From Steroidobacteraceae bacterium (lineage in GTDB: Bacteria > Pseudomonadota > Gammaproteobacteria > Steroidobacterales > Steroidobacteraceae): a stretch of 64,000 bases of DNA. A model generated the notes under the pieces. The model was not told the origin of the DNA, searched no databases, and saw only the letters and a program-made list of their open reading frames with translations. Positions 20,557 through 28,923 of the stretch are shown here, in pieces (positions within the stretch are counted from its first letter, which is position 1; each line of letters begins with the position of its first letter). The translations under genes were made by a program, and so were the position numbers. Location: the NCBI GenBank assembly GCA_017853175.1, contig JAFMKA010000001.1, forward strand, positions 84,576 through 148,575, in the 5' to 3' direction.

Positions 20557-20618
20557 CACCCCTAACGCGATACGATAGTCGCCAGTGACAGTGTCTTAAA
20601 CGGTTTCCGGGAATCCCC

Positions 20619-21806
20619 ATGCGAACACTCAGAATTTCTTTGATGGCGGCAGGCGTTCTGCTGGCTCTCGGTGCTCTCTGGTTCATTAACCTCGACAAGG
20701 AAACTCGAAACCTGTTGGCGGCCCTGCCCACCAACTCTGATGTATTAAGTTGGCCGCAAGATCAACGTCACGCCGCGTTCCGCGCAATGGACCGCCTACC
20801 TCTGCTGGCAAAAGCCTCGGTCGTCACCGCCTCACCCAACCCGGTCTCTCTTCCACCGGGCACGCCACTCGAGATTCCGGGTATCGAAGACTACATGGCG
20901 AGTCAGCACACGGCCGGCTTGGTGATCCTCCAAGACGGAAAAATTCGATTCGAACGCTACGGCGAAGAGTTCGATGTCGACGGTCGTTGGACCAGCTTCT
21001 CAGTCGCAAAATCGTTTACCTCTACCTTGGTCGGAGCCGCCATTCAGGACGGCTACATCGAAAGTCTCGAAGACAAGGTGAGTCGATATATTCCGGATCT
21101 GCGCGGGTCCGCATATGACGATGTCACCATTCGTCAGCTGCTCACCATGAGCTCGGGCGTAAAGTGGGACGAAGATTATGAAAACCCTGATGCGGACGTC
21201 GCCAAATTCAACAAGGCCAAGCCCGACGACAATATGGACGCCACCGTCAGCTATATGCGCAAGCTTCCTCGCGCTCATCCACCCGGGACGGTCTGGCACT
21301 ACAACACCGGCGAGACCAATTTAATCGGCGTACTGGTGTCCTCCGCAACCCAAAAGCCCTTGGCGCAGTATCTACAAGAACGAATTTGGCATCCGGCCGG
21401 AATGGCGGCGACGGCGACGTGGCTGCAGAGCAAAACGGGACACGAAATCGCCGGATGTTGTCTGCAAGCGGCTACCCGAGACTTTGCCCGATTCGGGCTG
21501 TTCGTTCTGGCGAACGGCAATGTTGGCGGACGACAGATCGTCCCCACGAACTGGTTCGCCGAAGCCGTTCATAAACAAATGGATATCGGCGTCTCGGGCA
21601 AAGGCTATGGCTTTCAGTGGTGGACCTACGACGACGGCGCCGTCGCAGCGCAAGGCATCTTCGGTCAAGGAATTTTCATCGATCCGCAACGTCGTTTGGT
21701 GATCGCGAGTAACTCCAATTGGACGAGGGCGACGCTTGGCCCTGAGCCTAAGGCTCGAGAGGAGTTCTATCGAAAAGTTCGTGCGCTAATCGACGCCGAG
21801 CCGTAA
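20619..21806 (+). CDS. Membrane-anchored serine hydrolase, beta-lactamase (S12) superfamily
   Basis: 395 residues. An N-terminal hydrophobic helix (about 5-24) acts as signal or anchor, putting the enzyme in the periplasm. SxxK is Ser128-Val-Ala-Lys131 in TSFSVAKSFTST; the second motif is Tyr228-Asn-Thr in WHYNTGETNLIG; near the C-terminus GQGIFIDPQRRLVIAS is the third-motif region. The wording resembles 6-aminohexanoate-dimer hydrolases and esterases of family VIII more than AmpC, so an amide or ester substrate is likely. No AmpR-like regulator is adjacent. Start is preceded by GGGAATCCCC, a poor ribosome site. Confidence 0.85.
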   Translation: MRTLRISLMAAGVLLALGALWFINLDKETRNLLAALPTNSDVLSWPQDQRHAAFRAMDRLPLLAKASVVTASPNPVSLPPGTPLEIPGIEDYMASQHTAGLVILQDGKIRFERYGEEFDVDGRWTSFSVAKSFTSTLVGAAIQDGYIESLEDKVSRYIPDLRGSAYDDVTIRQLLTMSSGVKWDEDYENPDADVAKFNKAKPDDNMDATVSYMRKLPRAHPPGTVWHYNTGETNLIGVLVSSATQKPLAQYLQERIWHPAGMAATATWLQSKTGHEIAGCCLQAATRDFARFGLFVLANGNVGGRQIVPTNWFAEAVHKQMDIGVSGKGYGFQWWTYDDGAVAAQGIFGQGIFIDPQRRLVIASNSNWTRATLGPEPKAREEFYRKVRALIDAEP

Positions 21807-21809
21807 CGG

Positions 21810-22142
21810 TCAATTTTCTCGCTGAGCCGGCTTCATCTGCGTGACGATCAGTCGACCCTGATCGCGGACCACCGTAAAAAGTATGGCTTCACCGATCTTG
21901 AGGGTCTCGAGCATCGAGACGTCACGAACACCGAAGACCATAGTCATCGGCGACATATTCACGCTCTTGATCTCTCCGTGACGCAAGGTGACTCGTAAGT
22001 TCTCGAGATCGATTTTCCGAACCTCTGCCGCGACCCATTCGGGTTCGTCAGCCGATAGCGGAGACGAAATCCCGATCAGTAGCGCGAGAAAAAACACCCG
22101 GATAAAAAAGGGGGTACGAGCACGAGCGATAAACTGAGTCAC
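21810..22142 (-). CDS. CusF-like periplasmic copper-binding protein
   Basis: 110 residues: signal peptide to about residue 31, then an OB-like beta barrel of CusF type. The ligands that can be lined up are His55 (RHGEI) and Met66/Met68 (SPMTMVFGV). The Trp that stacks on Cu(I) in E. coli CusF is replaced; Met63 sits close by instead. PMTMVFGVRD and LKIGEAILFTV are the family phrases. It probably binds Cu(I) or Ag(I) in the periplasm and hands it on. It is the last gene after the CusC-like channel and the multicopper oxidase, 32 bp behind the latter. Confidence 0.8.
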   Translation of the reverse strand: MTQFIARARTPFFIRVFFLALLIGISSPLSADEPEWVAAEVRKIDLENLRVTLRHGEIKSVNMSPMTMVFGVRDVSMLETLKIGEAILFTVVRDQGRLIVTQMKPAQREN

Positions 22143-22174
22143 ATCGTTTATTCCTTCGGCAAATTACAAAGATA

Positions 22175-23506
22175 TCAATGATCGGAGTGTGATCTGATGG
22201 GCTTGGGCGGCGTGCCTTGATACTCGTACGCTACCGACCCCGGCGGGTGCTTGAACCAACCCGGATCCGAATAATCGTCGCGCTTCTGTCCGCGTCGCAC
22301 CTTAACGACGCTAAACATGCCTCCCATCCCGAGCGCGCCAAAAGGTCCGAAGCCCGTCATCATCGGAATAGTATTGTCGGGCAGAGGCATCTCCATTTCG
22401 CTCATTTCTTTCATGCCACGCTCACCCATGACCATGTAGTCCGGAATGAGCTTGTTGATCTTGCCTGCTAGCGTCGACTGATCGACTCCGATCATCGTCG
22501 GTACATCGTGTCCCATGGCATTCATGGTGTGGTGACTCTTATGGCAATGAAATGCCCAGTCGCCCTCTTCGTCCGCCAAAAACTCGATTTGCCGCATTTG
22601 CCCGACGGCGATATCTTGCGTGACCTCATAGGTTCTAGTCCCGATCGGCGTCGGACCACCATCGCTACCGGTGACTAAGAACTCATGGCCGTGCAAGTGA
22701 ATCGGATGATTGGTCATCGTCAGATTCCCGATACGGATGCGCACCTTGTCCATATGCCTCACGACCAAAGGGTCGATGGCCGGGAACACACGGCTGTTCC
22801 ATGCCCAGACATTGAAATCGAGCATGGTCATGATCTTCGGCGTGAAGCTGCCCGGATCAATATCGAACGCATTCAAGAGGACGCAAAAATCGCGATCGAC
22901 TTCGCTAATGAGCGGATGCTTCTCGCGCGGGTGCGTCACCCAGAACCCCATCATCCCCATGGCCAGCTGAACCATTTCGTCGGTATGCGGGTGATACATA
23001 AAGGTTCCCGGACGCCGAGCCATGAACTCGTAGACGAATGTTTTTCCGGGTGGAATGCCGGGCTGGGTTAACCCCGTCACGCCATCCATTCCAGACGGCA
23101 ATCTTTGCCCATGCCAATGGACGCTCGTCATTTCAGGAAGATTGTTAGTCACGAAAATACGAACTTTGTCGCCCTCAACCACCTCGATGGTGGGCCCAGG
23201 GCTCTGTCCGTTGTAACCCCACAGGTTACCCTTGAAGCCCGGTGCGAACTCACGAACGACGGGCTCAGCGACCAAATGAAATTCTTTGACACCTCGATTC
23301 ATTCGGAACGGCAAAGTCCATCCGTTCAACGTGACGACAGGCCGATAAGGACGTCCCGCACTCGGCTGTAACGGAGGTCGGGTCGCGGCCGAAGTCTCGA
23401 TAACTGGCTCAGGCAAACGCGCCAATGCGGCGCGCGCGACGCTGGTCGCGGCTAAGGCGCCGCCGGCGATACCTGCGAAAGCGAAAAAATCTCGTCTGGA
23501 TCTCAT
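22175..23506 (-). CDS. Multicopper oxidase (copper-resistance type), Tat-exported
   Basis: 443 residues. The N-terminus SRRDFFAFAG is a twin-arginine signal. The four copper-binding motifs are intact: HWHG (His130, His132), HPH (172-174), HPIHLHGHEF (267-274) and HCHKSHHTMNAM (His320-Cys321-His322, His326, axial Met331). Cys321 is the type-1 ligand. A Met-rich stretch near 185 and 355-385 (GMKEMSEMEMP, MMTGFG) resembles the methionine segments of cuprous oxidases. It likely oxidises Cu(I) to Cu(II) in the periplasm. It starts 2 bp after the channel gene stop, hence one operon. Confidence 0.9.
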   Translation of the reverse strand: MRSRRDFFAFAGIAGGALAATSVARAALARLPEPVIETSAATRPPLQPSAGRPYRPVVTLNGWTLPFRMNRGVKEFHLVAEPVVREFAPGFKGNLWGYNGQSPGPTIEVVEGDKVRIFVTNNLPEMTSVHWHGQRLPSGMDGVTGLTQPGIPPGKTFVYEFMARRPGTFMYHPHTDEMVQLAMGMMGFWVTHPREKHPLISEVDRDFCVLLNAFDIDPGSFTPKIMTMLDFNVWAWNSRVFPAIDPLVVRHMDKVRIRIGNLTMTNHPIHLHGHEFLVTGSDGGPTPIGTRTYEVTQDIAVGQMRQIEFLADEEGDWAFHCHKSHHTMNAMGHDVPTMIGVDQSTLAGKINKLIPDYMVMGERGMKEMSEMEMPLPDNTIPMMTGFGPFGALGMGGMFSVVKVRRGQKRDDYSDPGWFKHPPGSVAYEYQGTPPKPIRSHSDH

Positions 23507-23508
23507 AT

Positions 23509-24957
23509 TCAGTGTTCCCCGCTACGGGTGGAGTCTGCCGCGCTACGGGGCGACATCATTTCAACACTCTGGGGTTTGCCTACCAGTGAGGCCCGAAGGG
23601 CGGCATCTGCCAACCAGAACTGCTGTTGTGCAGAGATTGAAGACATCACCGCCGAGATTTGCTCTCGAGAATCAGCCAGAAGCTCGAATACGCCGATCAG
23701 CATTCCGTTATAACGAAGTAGATTTTCTTCGGAGATTGTCTTGCGTAACGGGACGATTTCGTCGCGGTGATGTATCGCAAGTTCATACGCGGCTTTATAG
23801 GCAGAGTAATGCTCTCGAAGATGCGATCCCGCAGCCCGGCGTACCGACTCGTAGCGATTAAGCGCCGCCTGGGTTTCAGCGTTCATAGACGCTCTCTCGA
23901 GATCTCCAGCATCAAATATGGGAAGTCGCAATTCGAGTTCGTAACCCGTTGCATCGGGGGTACCATCTCGGCGAGCGGCGATTTCGACGTCGAGCCAACT
24001 CGTGACTCCCGTCAAACCTTGCTGGGCGCGGGCGGCCTCGAGCTGATAACGCGCCCACTGCAAATCGACGCGGGCACTCTTCGCAAGCTGACTGACGTCC
24101 TCCGCGGTTAGCGCATGACTAGGGATCGATGGCAAGATTTTGGGTAAGACAAGTTTCTTCGCTGCTTCATCGTCTAGGCCGAGTTCTCGAATCAACTCCT
24201 CTCTTCGGGCGACCGCTTCTTGACGTGCGAGGGTCAATTGAGTGGTGGCATCGGCATAAAACGCCTGTTGTCTCGCCCGGGCGATGCGGTTGAAATTCCC
24301 CGCCGCTTCCATGCGCCGCGCCAGCTCTGCACTCGCCTCGGCACTTTCGAAAACCTGCGCTGCGTAGTCCGCGATCTGCTGTGTGGCAACCGCACGAACC
24401 CAGCTCTTACGGACTTGAGTGATTTTCTCGACCACCTTGCCCGACAGTTGCCACTCTCCGGCGAGACACCGCTGAGCGGCGATCCGCTGCTTTTTCGGCA
24501 GCATGAGGAGATCAATCGCGCTGATCGAGATCAGCCGACCGATCTCGAGTTCATCGCCGACCCGAATGCGCTCTAGGGAAAGCGCCGGATTCGGCATCCG
24601 GCCGATCTTCATGTCTTCTGCCGCTCGAGCCCAGTGTTCATTGAGCATGATTTGAAAGGCGGGGTTATTCATCAGCGACAGACGAACGGCCGACTCTTGA
24701 GTAAGCGGCTGCTCCAGAATTTCAAGAATTGCTGTCGTATCGGCGCGAGCACTTTTTAAAAGGCGCAGATTTCCGCCTGTGAACTCAGAGTACTCGCGAT
24801 TGACGGTCGCGATCTGATCATTGATGTCGACCGCGGCGCAACCCGACAGGATAAGCACAGAAATAAAACCGACGAGCCTCCCCACCGACACGACCCATCG
24901 CGGTTTTTTTATAGATTCCGTCTTATTGTTGAGCGCGGAAGATCCCACGGGAGTCAT
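23509..24957 (-). CDS. TolC-family outer-membrane lipoprotein (CusC/CzcC-like)
   Basis: 482 residues. Signal peptide with lipobox LILSGC (Cys40). The rest is the alpha-helical barrel of TolC-type channels: QEPLTQESAVRLSLMNNPAF is the CzcC/CusC N-terminal repeat phrase, and YELELRLPIFDAGDLERA the second. It would export metal or organic solutes across the outer membrane. No RND pump or fusion protein is next to it; instead a multicopper oxidase and CusF-like gene follow. Its ATG overlaps the rlmE stop by 4 bp, so it is translated from the rlmE transcript. Confidence 0.85.
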   Translation of the reverse strand: MTPVGSSALNNKTESIKKPRWVVSVGRLVGFISVLILSGCAAVDINDQIATVNREYSEFTGGNLRLLKSARADTTAILEILEQPLTQESAVRLSLMNNPAFQIMLNEHWARAAEDMKIGRMPNPALSLERIRVGDELEIGRLISISAIDLLMLPKKQRIAAQRCLAGEWQLSGKVVEKITQVRKSWVRAVATQQIADYAAQVFESAEASAELARRMEAAGNFNRIARARQQAFYADATTQLTLARQEAVARREELIRELGLDDEAAKKLVLPKILPSIPSHALTAEDVSQLAKSARVDLQWARYQLEAARAQQGLTGVTSWLDVEIAARRDGTPDATGYELELRLPIFDAGDLERASMNAETQAALNRYESVRRAAGSHLREHYSAYKAAYELAIHHRDEIVPLRKTISEENLLRYNGMLIGVFELLADSREQISAVMSSISAQQQFWLADAALRASLVGKPQSVEMMSPRSAADSTRSGEH

Positions 24958-25574
24958 CCCTTGAAATCTTTGGCAACGATATAGACCTCTCTCGATTCGG
25001 GACGAGAGGCTTTTGGCTTGCGAATCGAGACTTTCTGAAAACTCTTCCGAAGCTCTTTCACGTAATCGTCTGATCCTTGGCCTTGAAACATCTTCGCAAT
25101 GAAGGCTGCTCCGGGCTTCAGGGCGAGCCGCACCGTATCGAGCGCGAGCTCGAGAAAATAGATCGAACGCGCTTGGTCGGCGGAGTCGATACCGCTTAAG
25201 TTCGGCGCGATGTCAGAGATGATCAAGTCGAACTTCTCACCTTTGAGCCAGTCCTGAATCTGCTTCACCACCTCATCACTCGTGAAGTCACCCTGGATGA
25301 AATCCACGCCTCTGATCGGGTCCATCGGAAGAATGTCGGTCGCCAGAACTCGACCTTTGGCGCCAACTGCTCGGGCGGCAACCTGAGACCACCCCCCCGG
25401 AGCCGAACCCAGATCCATCACCCATTGACCCGGGCGCAGGAGACGATCTTTCTCATTGAGTTCGATCAACTTATAGGCCGAGCGGGATCGATAGCCCTCT
25501 TTCTGGGCGAGTTTGACGTAGGGGTCGGTCACGTGTCGGCGCAACCAACTGCCGCTGCTCTTGGAACGGGCCAT
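24954..25574 (-). CDS. rlmE: 23S rRNA 2'-O-methyltransferase RlmE (FtsJ/RrmJ)
   Basis: 206 residues. Methylates the 2'-OH of U2552 in the peptidyl-transferase A loop of 23S rRNA with SAM. SAM site MDLGSAPGGWSQVA (53-66); the catalytic tetrad is intact at Lys35, Asp121, Lys161 and Glu196, each three less than in E. coli. It lacks the usual ftsH downstream; instead the copper channel gene overlaps its stop. It is divergent from the TrmH-family methyltransferase, with only 24 bp between starts, so the two promoters must overlap. Confidence 0.95.
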   Translation of the reverse strand: MARSKSSGSWLRRHVTDPYVKLAQKEGYRSRSAYKLIELNEKDRLLRPGQWVMDLGSAPGGWSQVAARAVGAKGRVLATDILPMDPIRGVDFIQGDFTSDEVVKQIQDWLKGEKFDLIISDIAPNLSGIDSADQARSIYFLELALDTVRLALKPGAAFIAKMFQGQGSDDYVKELRKSFQKVSIRKPKASRPESREVYIVAKDFKG

Positions 25575-25598
25575 GATGGCGATAGACTATCGAAAATC

Positions 25599-26342
25599 AT
25601 GACGTTCGACGATCTAAAGAAACTACGACTCCGAGAGCACCGCGATCAGACGGGCCTTTATTTCGCTGAGGGCGAGCACCTAGTCCTCGAATTGCTCCGG
25701 GCGCTGCCCGACACCCCCAAACTCCGTGCGACACAGGTGTTCGTCACACACGAGTACGAATCCGAAAAGCTACCCCAGCCGTGGCCTAGTCAGCTGCCCC
25801 TGCAGCGTTTGAGCGCGCGGCAAATGGCCGCACTGAGCGATACCCGCAGTCCGCAGGGCATCATCGCAGTGGTTCCCATGGTAGAGCCGATCTCGCCTCG
25901 CGCAGGCGAGCGGGTTTTCTATCTCCATGAAGTTCAAGACCCCGGGAACCTCGGGACCATCTTGCGCACGCTGGCATGGTTCGGGAATTTCAGATGCCTG
26001 CTGTCGCCGCAAAGCGCCGATTTGTACAACCCGAAGGTCGTTCGGGCCAGCATGGGCGCAATATTTCATGTGCCGATCGAGCGGGAAGTGACTCCCGAAA
26101 CCTTACGAGCGCGCTACCCGCGGCTGGCCTTGCTCGACTTAAATGGCCAACCCATCAGCGCGACGACCTTCCGGACATTCGATGCGTACGTATTCGGCAA
26201 CGAAGCGCGCGGCTTACCCGCTGAAGCCCTCGAACTTTTAAAGGGTGACACCTATTCGATTCATGGCGCACGCCAAATCGAATCACTCAATCTCGCTGCT
26301 GCCGTGAATATCTGCGCTTACGAACTGACGCGCCCTCAGTAA
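25599..26342 (+). CDS. TrmH/SpoU-family RNA 2'-O-methyltransferase
   Basis: 247 residues from the ATG at 25599, which gives MTFDDLKKLRLREHRDQTGLYF. An N-terminal substrate-binding domain (about 1-95, L7Ae-like FAEGEHLVLELL) is followed by the SPOUT knot: motif 1 LHEVQDPGNLGTILRT, motif 2 VFGNEARGLP and motif 3 ESLNLAAAVNICAYE. Methylates a ribose in rRNA or tRNA; target not decidable between RlmB-type and TsnR-like relatives. Divergent from rlmE. Confidence 0.85.
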   Translation: MTFDDLKKLRLREHRDQTGLYFAEGEHLVLELLRALPDTPKLRATQVFVTHEYESEKLPQPWPSQLPLQRLSARQMAALSDTRSPQGIIAVVPMVEPISPRAGERVFYLHEVQDPGNLGTILRTLAWFGNFRCLLSPQSADLYNPKVVRASMGAIFHVPIEREVTPETLRARYPRLALLDLNGQPISATTFRTFDAYVFGNEARGLPAEALELLKGDTYSIHGARQIESLNLAAAVNICAYELTRPQ

Positions 26343-26361
26343 GCGCTCAGATCGTCAGAGG

Positions 26362-27105
26362 TCAAAACCCTTCGTCGGCGCGTAAAAATCGCCATTGCCC
26401 CACCGGTAAGGCGCCGAGTAATACTCGACCCGTCCGAATGCGCTTTAAACCGGTGACCTTAAGCCCCGCCGACTCGCACATACGACGAATTTGCCGCTTT
26501 CGTCCTTCGCGTAAACCAAAACGCAACTGGTCTTCGTTCTGCCAAGCGACTTGAGCAGGCTTCAGCTTGACTCCATCTAGCATCAACCCGTGCCGCAATG
26601 TGCGGAGCCCGTCCTCTGAAAGGACGCCCTGCACGCGCACGAGATATTCTTTTTCGACGTCGTTCCCACCGATCAGCTGCTTCGCAATCCGACCGTCTTG
26701 CGTATAAACCATGAGCCCCGTCGAATCGATGTCTAGCCGCCCTGCGGGAGCTAAACCGCGAAGCTGCTTCGGATCGAATGACCGACCGGAGTCGTCCCCC
26801 TTCCAGCGATTTTCAGGTCGAATCAGGACCGTCGCAGGTTCGTAACCGTCCTCAGCCTGACCCGACACATAGCCAATGGGTTTGTTGAGAATGATGGTCA
26901 CGAGCTCGTTTTGCTGCTCGCGAGCACGACAATCGATATCGATTCGTGCGGTGCGACTGACCCGAGTGCCGAGCACGTCGACGATTTGGCCATCCACACG
27001 AACCCAGCCATTGACGATCCAGTCCTCGGCCTCACGACGCGAGCACAGTCCGAGCTCGCTTAGGCGTTTGGATAGGCGGGGTTGATCTTCGGGCTCAGTC
27101 GTCAC
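26362..27105 (-). CDS. rluF: 23S rRNA pseudouridine synthase, RluF-like (RsuA/RluB family)
   Basis: 247 residues. S4 RNA-binding domain (about 9-56, RLSKRLSELGLCSRREAEDW), then the synthase domain with catalytic Asp125 in APAGRLDIDSTGLMV and the C-terminal LREGRKRQIRRM. IGGNDVEKEYLVRV is closer to RluF (U2604) than to RluB or RsuA. A family-level assignment is firm, the RluF subtype less so. Convergent with the TrmH-family gene, 19 bp apart. Confidence 0.8.
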   Translation of the reverse strand: MTTEPEDQPRLSKRLSELGLCSRREAEDWIVNGWVRVDGQIVDVLGTRVSRTARIDIDCRAREQQNELVTIILNKPIGYVSGQAEDGYEPATVLIRPENRWKGDDSGRSFDPKQLRGLAPAGRLDIDSTGLMVYTQDGRIAKQLIGGNDVEKEYLVRVQGVLSEDGLRTLRHGLMLDGVKLKPAQVAWQNEDQLRFGLREGRKRQIRRMCESAGLKVTGLKRIRTGRVLLGALPVGQWRFLRADEGF

Positions 27106-27161
27106 GCCGCTATTGTGACAGAGCCAGAGTCAATAACGGTCTGTGTCGATCTCCGTCGCAC

Positions 27162-28037
27162 TTATAACGCATTCAGCGGAATCTTCACGTAGGCCGTGCC
27201 GTTGGATTCTTTCGGCGGCATCTCACCGGCTCGGATGTTGATCTGCACAGCCGGAAGAATGAGCATGGGCATGTCGAGTGTGGCGTCTCGTTGGGTTCTC
27301 ATCTGTACGAACTGCGCCTCGCTGATGCCATCATGTACATGAATATTGCGGGCCCGTTGCTCGGCGACCGTCGTCTCGAAAGTGACTGCGCGAGTTTTCG
27401 GTGGATAGTCGTGACACATGAAAAGACGCGTCTCTGGGGGCAAGCTCAGTAGTTTTCGCACAGACGAATAAAGAGTCTTCGCATCGCCGCCCGGAAAATC
27501 GCAGCGAGCGGTTCCGACGTCTGGCATGAAAATCGTATCGCCTGCAAATACCGCATCGCCGACCTGGTACGCGACACACGCCGGCGTATGACCCGGTACT
27601 GCGATTACGGTTGCAGAGAGTTCGCCGATACGGAATTGCTCACCGTCTTGGAGTAGCACGTCGAACTGCGAGCCGTCTGCTCGAAACTCTGTCTCAAAGT
27701 TGAAGATGTCTTTGAAGACTCTCTGTACGGCGGTGATGTGCTGACCGATGGCGATCTTGCCTCCGAGGCGCTTCTTCAAATAGGGCGCTGCAGTTAGGTG
27801 ATCGGCATGTGCGTGGGTTTCGAGAATCCAATCGACGACGAGTCGGTGCGTGGTGACATAGTCGATGACCTGATCTGCAGAGGTCGTCCGTGTTCGCCCC
27901 GCCTTGGGGTCGTAATCGAGGACCGAATCGATGATGGCACAGCGTGTCCCCGGGCCTGCGTGAACGACATAGGTCACCGTTGCCGTCGCCGGGTCGAATA
28001 AGCCGTGCACTTCAGGCTTGAGCGGGGAAAGGTTCAT
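27162..28037 (-). CDS. MBL-fold hydrolase, persulfide dioxygenase/Blh-type
   Basis: 291 residues. Metallo-beta-lactamase motif THAHADHL (His75, His77, Asp79, His80), then His150 (VPGHTPA), Asp167 (FAGDTIFMPD) and His209 (MCHDYPP): a full metal site. The DVGTARCDFPGGDA segment is typical of persulfide dioxygenase-like Blh proteins, which oxidise glutathione persulfide with O2. No rhodanese domain is fused. It is divergent from a BigR-like regulator and two YeeE/YedE transporters, the known BigR-regulon arrangement, so a sulfide/persulfide detoxification role is likely. Confidence 0.85.
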   Translation of the reverse strand: MNLSPLKPEVHGLFDPATATVTYVVHAGPGTRCAIIDSVLDYDPKAGRTRTTSADQVIDYVTTHRLVVDWILETHAHADHLTAAPYLKKRLGGKIAIGQHITAVQRVFKDIFNFETEFRADGSQFDVLLQDGEQFRIGELSATVIAVPGHTPACVAYQVGDAVFAGDTIFMPDVGTARCDFPGGDAKTLYSSVRKLLSLPPETRLFMCHDYPPKTRAVTFETTVAEQRARNIHVHDGISEAQFVQMRTQRDATLDMPMLILPAVQINIRAGEMPPKESNGTAYVKIPLNAL

Positions 28038-28060
28038 ATAGCGCTCCTACATTTAATAAG

Positions 28061-28094
28061 ATAATAATATATTGACTCGTATATTGATTGTCAA
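28061..28094. promoter_or_regulatory. Divergent promoter/operator of the BigR-type locus
   Basis: An AT-rich island in the 108-bp gap between the MBL gene and the ArsR-family gene. TATATTGA occurs twice in the same direction, at 28068-28075 and 28080-28087, 12 bp apart, and TTGAC (28072-28076) forms an inverted repeat with GTCAA (28090-28094). The location between divergent genes suits autoregulation by the ArsR-type protein. Confidence 0.5.
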
Positions 28095-28145
28095 TTAAAG
28101 TCCCCCCATACAGACATCATCAAGAGCCCGGAGATCTTCATCACC

Positions 28146-28478
28146 ATGGCCACCGATACACTCGACCTCGAAGAGATGCGATCCTCCGCGAGCAGCGCTT
28201 GCGATCTAATGAAAGTGCTGTCTAACCCCGATCGACTGCTCATTCTGTGCCAGTTGTCCCAACAGGAAATGTGCGTGAGCGAACTCGAAGACAGCCTCGG
28301 TATCGTCCAGCCCACCCTCTCCCAACAACTCACGGTCTTGCGCAATGCTGATCTCGTCACGACCCGTCGAGACGGAAAAAATATTTTTTACGAGTTGACT
28401 AGCGTTCCCGCACTGGCGGTCATGAATACGCTCTACCAACATTTCTGCGCCACCAAATCAAAGAGGCGAGCCCGATGA
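28146..28478 (+). CDS. bigR: ArsR-family regulator, BigR/SqrR-like persulfide sensor
   Basis: 110 residues, winged helix. DNA-recognition helix QPTLSQQLTVLRNADLV and wing TRRDGKNIFYEL. Cys43 (EMCVSEL) and Cys101 (HFCATK) stand where BigR and SqrR place the two cysteines that form a tri- or tetrasulfide with reactive sulfur; there are no metal-site cysteines of ArsR type beyond these (Cys19 and Cys35 are extra). It probably represses both divergent arms. The stop overlaps the next start (ATGA). Confidence 0.8.
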   Translation: MATDTLDLEEMRSSASSACDLMKVLSNPDRLLILCQLSQQEMCVSELEDSLGIVQPTLSQQLTVLRNADLVTTRRDGKNIFYELTSVPALAVMNTLYQHFCATKSKRRAR

Positions 28479-28909
28479 TCATCGACTGGACCCACTTCAC
28501 TCCCTGGACGGCGCTGATCGGCGGTGTCGTGCTGGGCATCGCCTCGGCGGCGTTCATTTTGCTGAACGGGCGCGTTCTGGGAATCAGCGGAATTCTCGGC
28601 GGGCTCTTGGCGCCTCGACGTGGCGATATCAACTGGCGCGTGTTCTTCTTAGCCGGGCTGATTCTCGCGCCCGTGACTCTTTCCTGGCTTATCCCAGGTG
28701 TCGTCGCTGCGCCAAGAATCGAGGCGAGCAATCTCGCCATTGTGGCGGCGGGGCTGCTCGTCGGCTTGGGAACACGCTACGGATCAGGATGCACGAGTGG
28801 TCACGGCGTTTGCGGGTTGTCGCGACTGTCGCCGCGCTCGTTAGTCGCCACGATGGCGTTCATGGCATCGGGCTTCGTCACCGTCTACGTCATTCGTCAT
28901 TTGATTTGA
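28475..28909 (+). CDS. YeeE/YedE-family (DUF395) sulfur transporter, first half (PmpA-like)
   Basis: 144 residues with about four membrane helices. It contains VLGIASAAFILLNGRVLGISGI and the conserved Cys motif RYGSGCTSGHGVCGLSRLSPRS. Proteins of this family import thiosulfate or related sulfur compounds; half-size pairs next to BigR are a known arrangement. It is translationally coupled to the regulator and followed by the second half after 14 bp. Confidence 0.85.
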   Translation: MIIDWTHFTPWTALIGGVVLGIASAAFILLNGRVLGISGILGGLLAPRRGDINWRVFFLAGLILAPVTLSWLIPGVVAAPRIEASNLAIVAAGLLVGLGTRYGSGCTSGHGVCGLSRLSPRSLVATMAFMASGFVTVYVIRHLI

Positions 28910-28923
28910 GAGAGGGATCCACC

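Noticed and set aside
23509-24957. Possibility that the CusC-like gene starts further inside than the overlap with rlmE
   Set aside because: No in-frame ATG follows before the lipobox; the ATG at 24957 gives a complete signal peptide.
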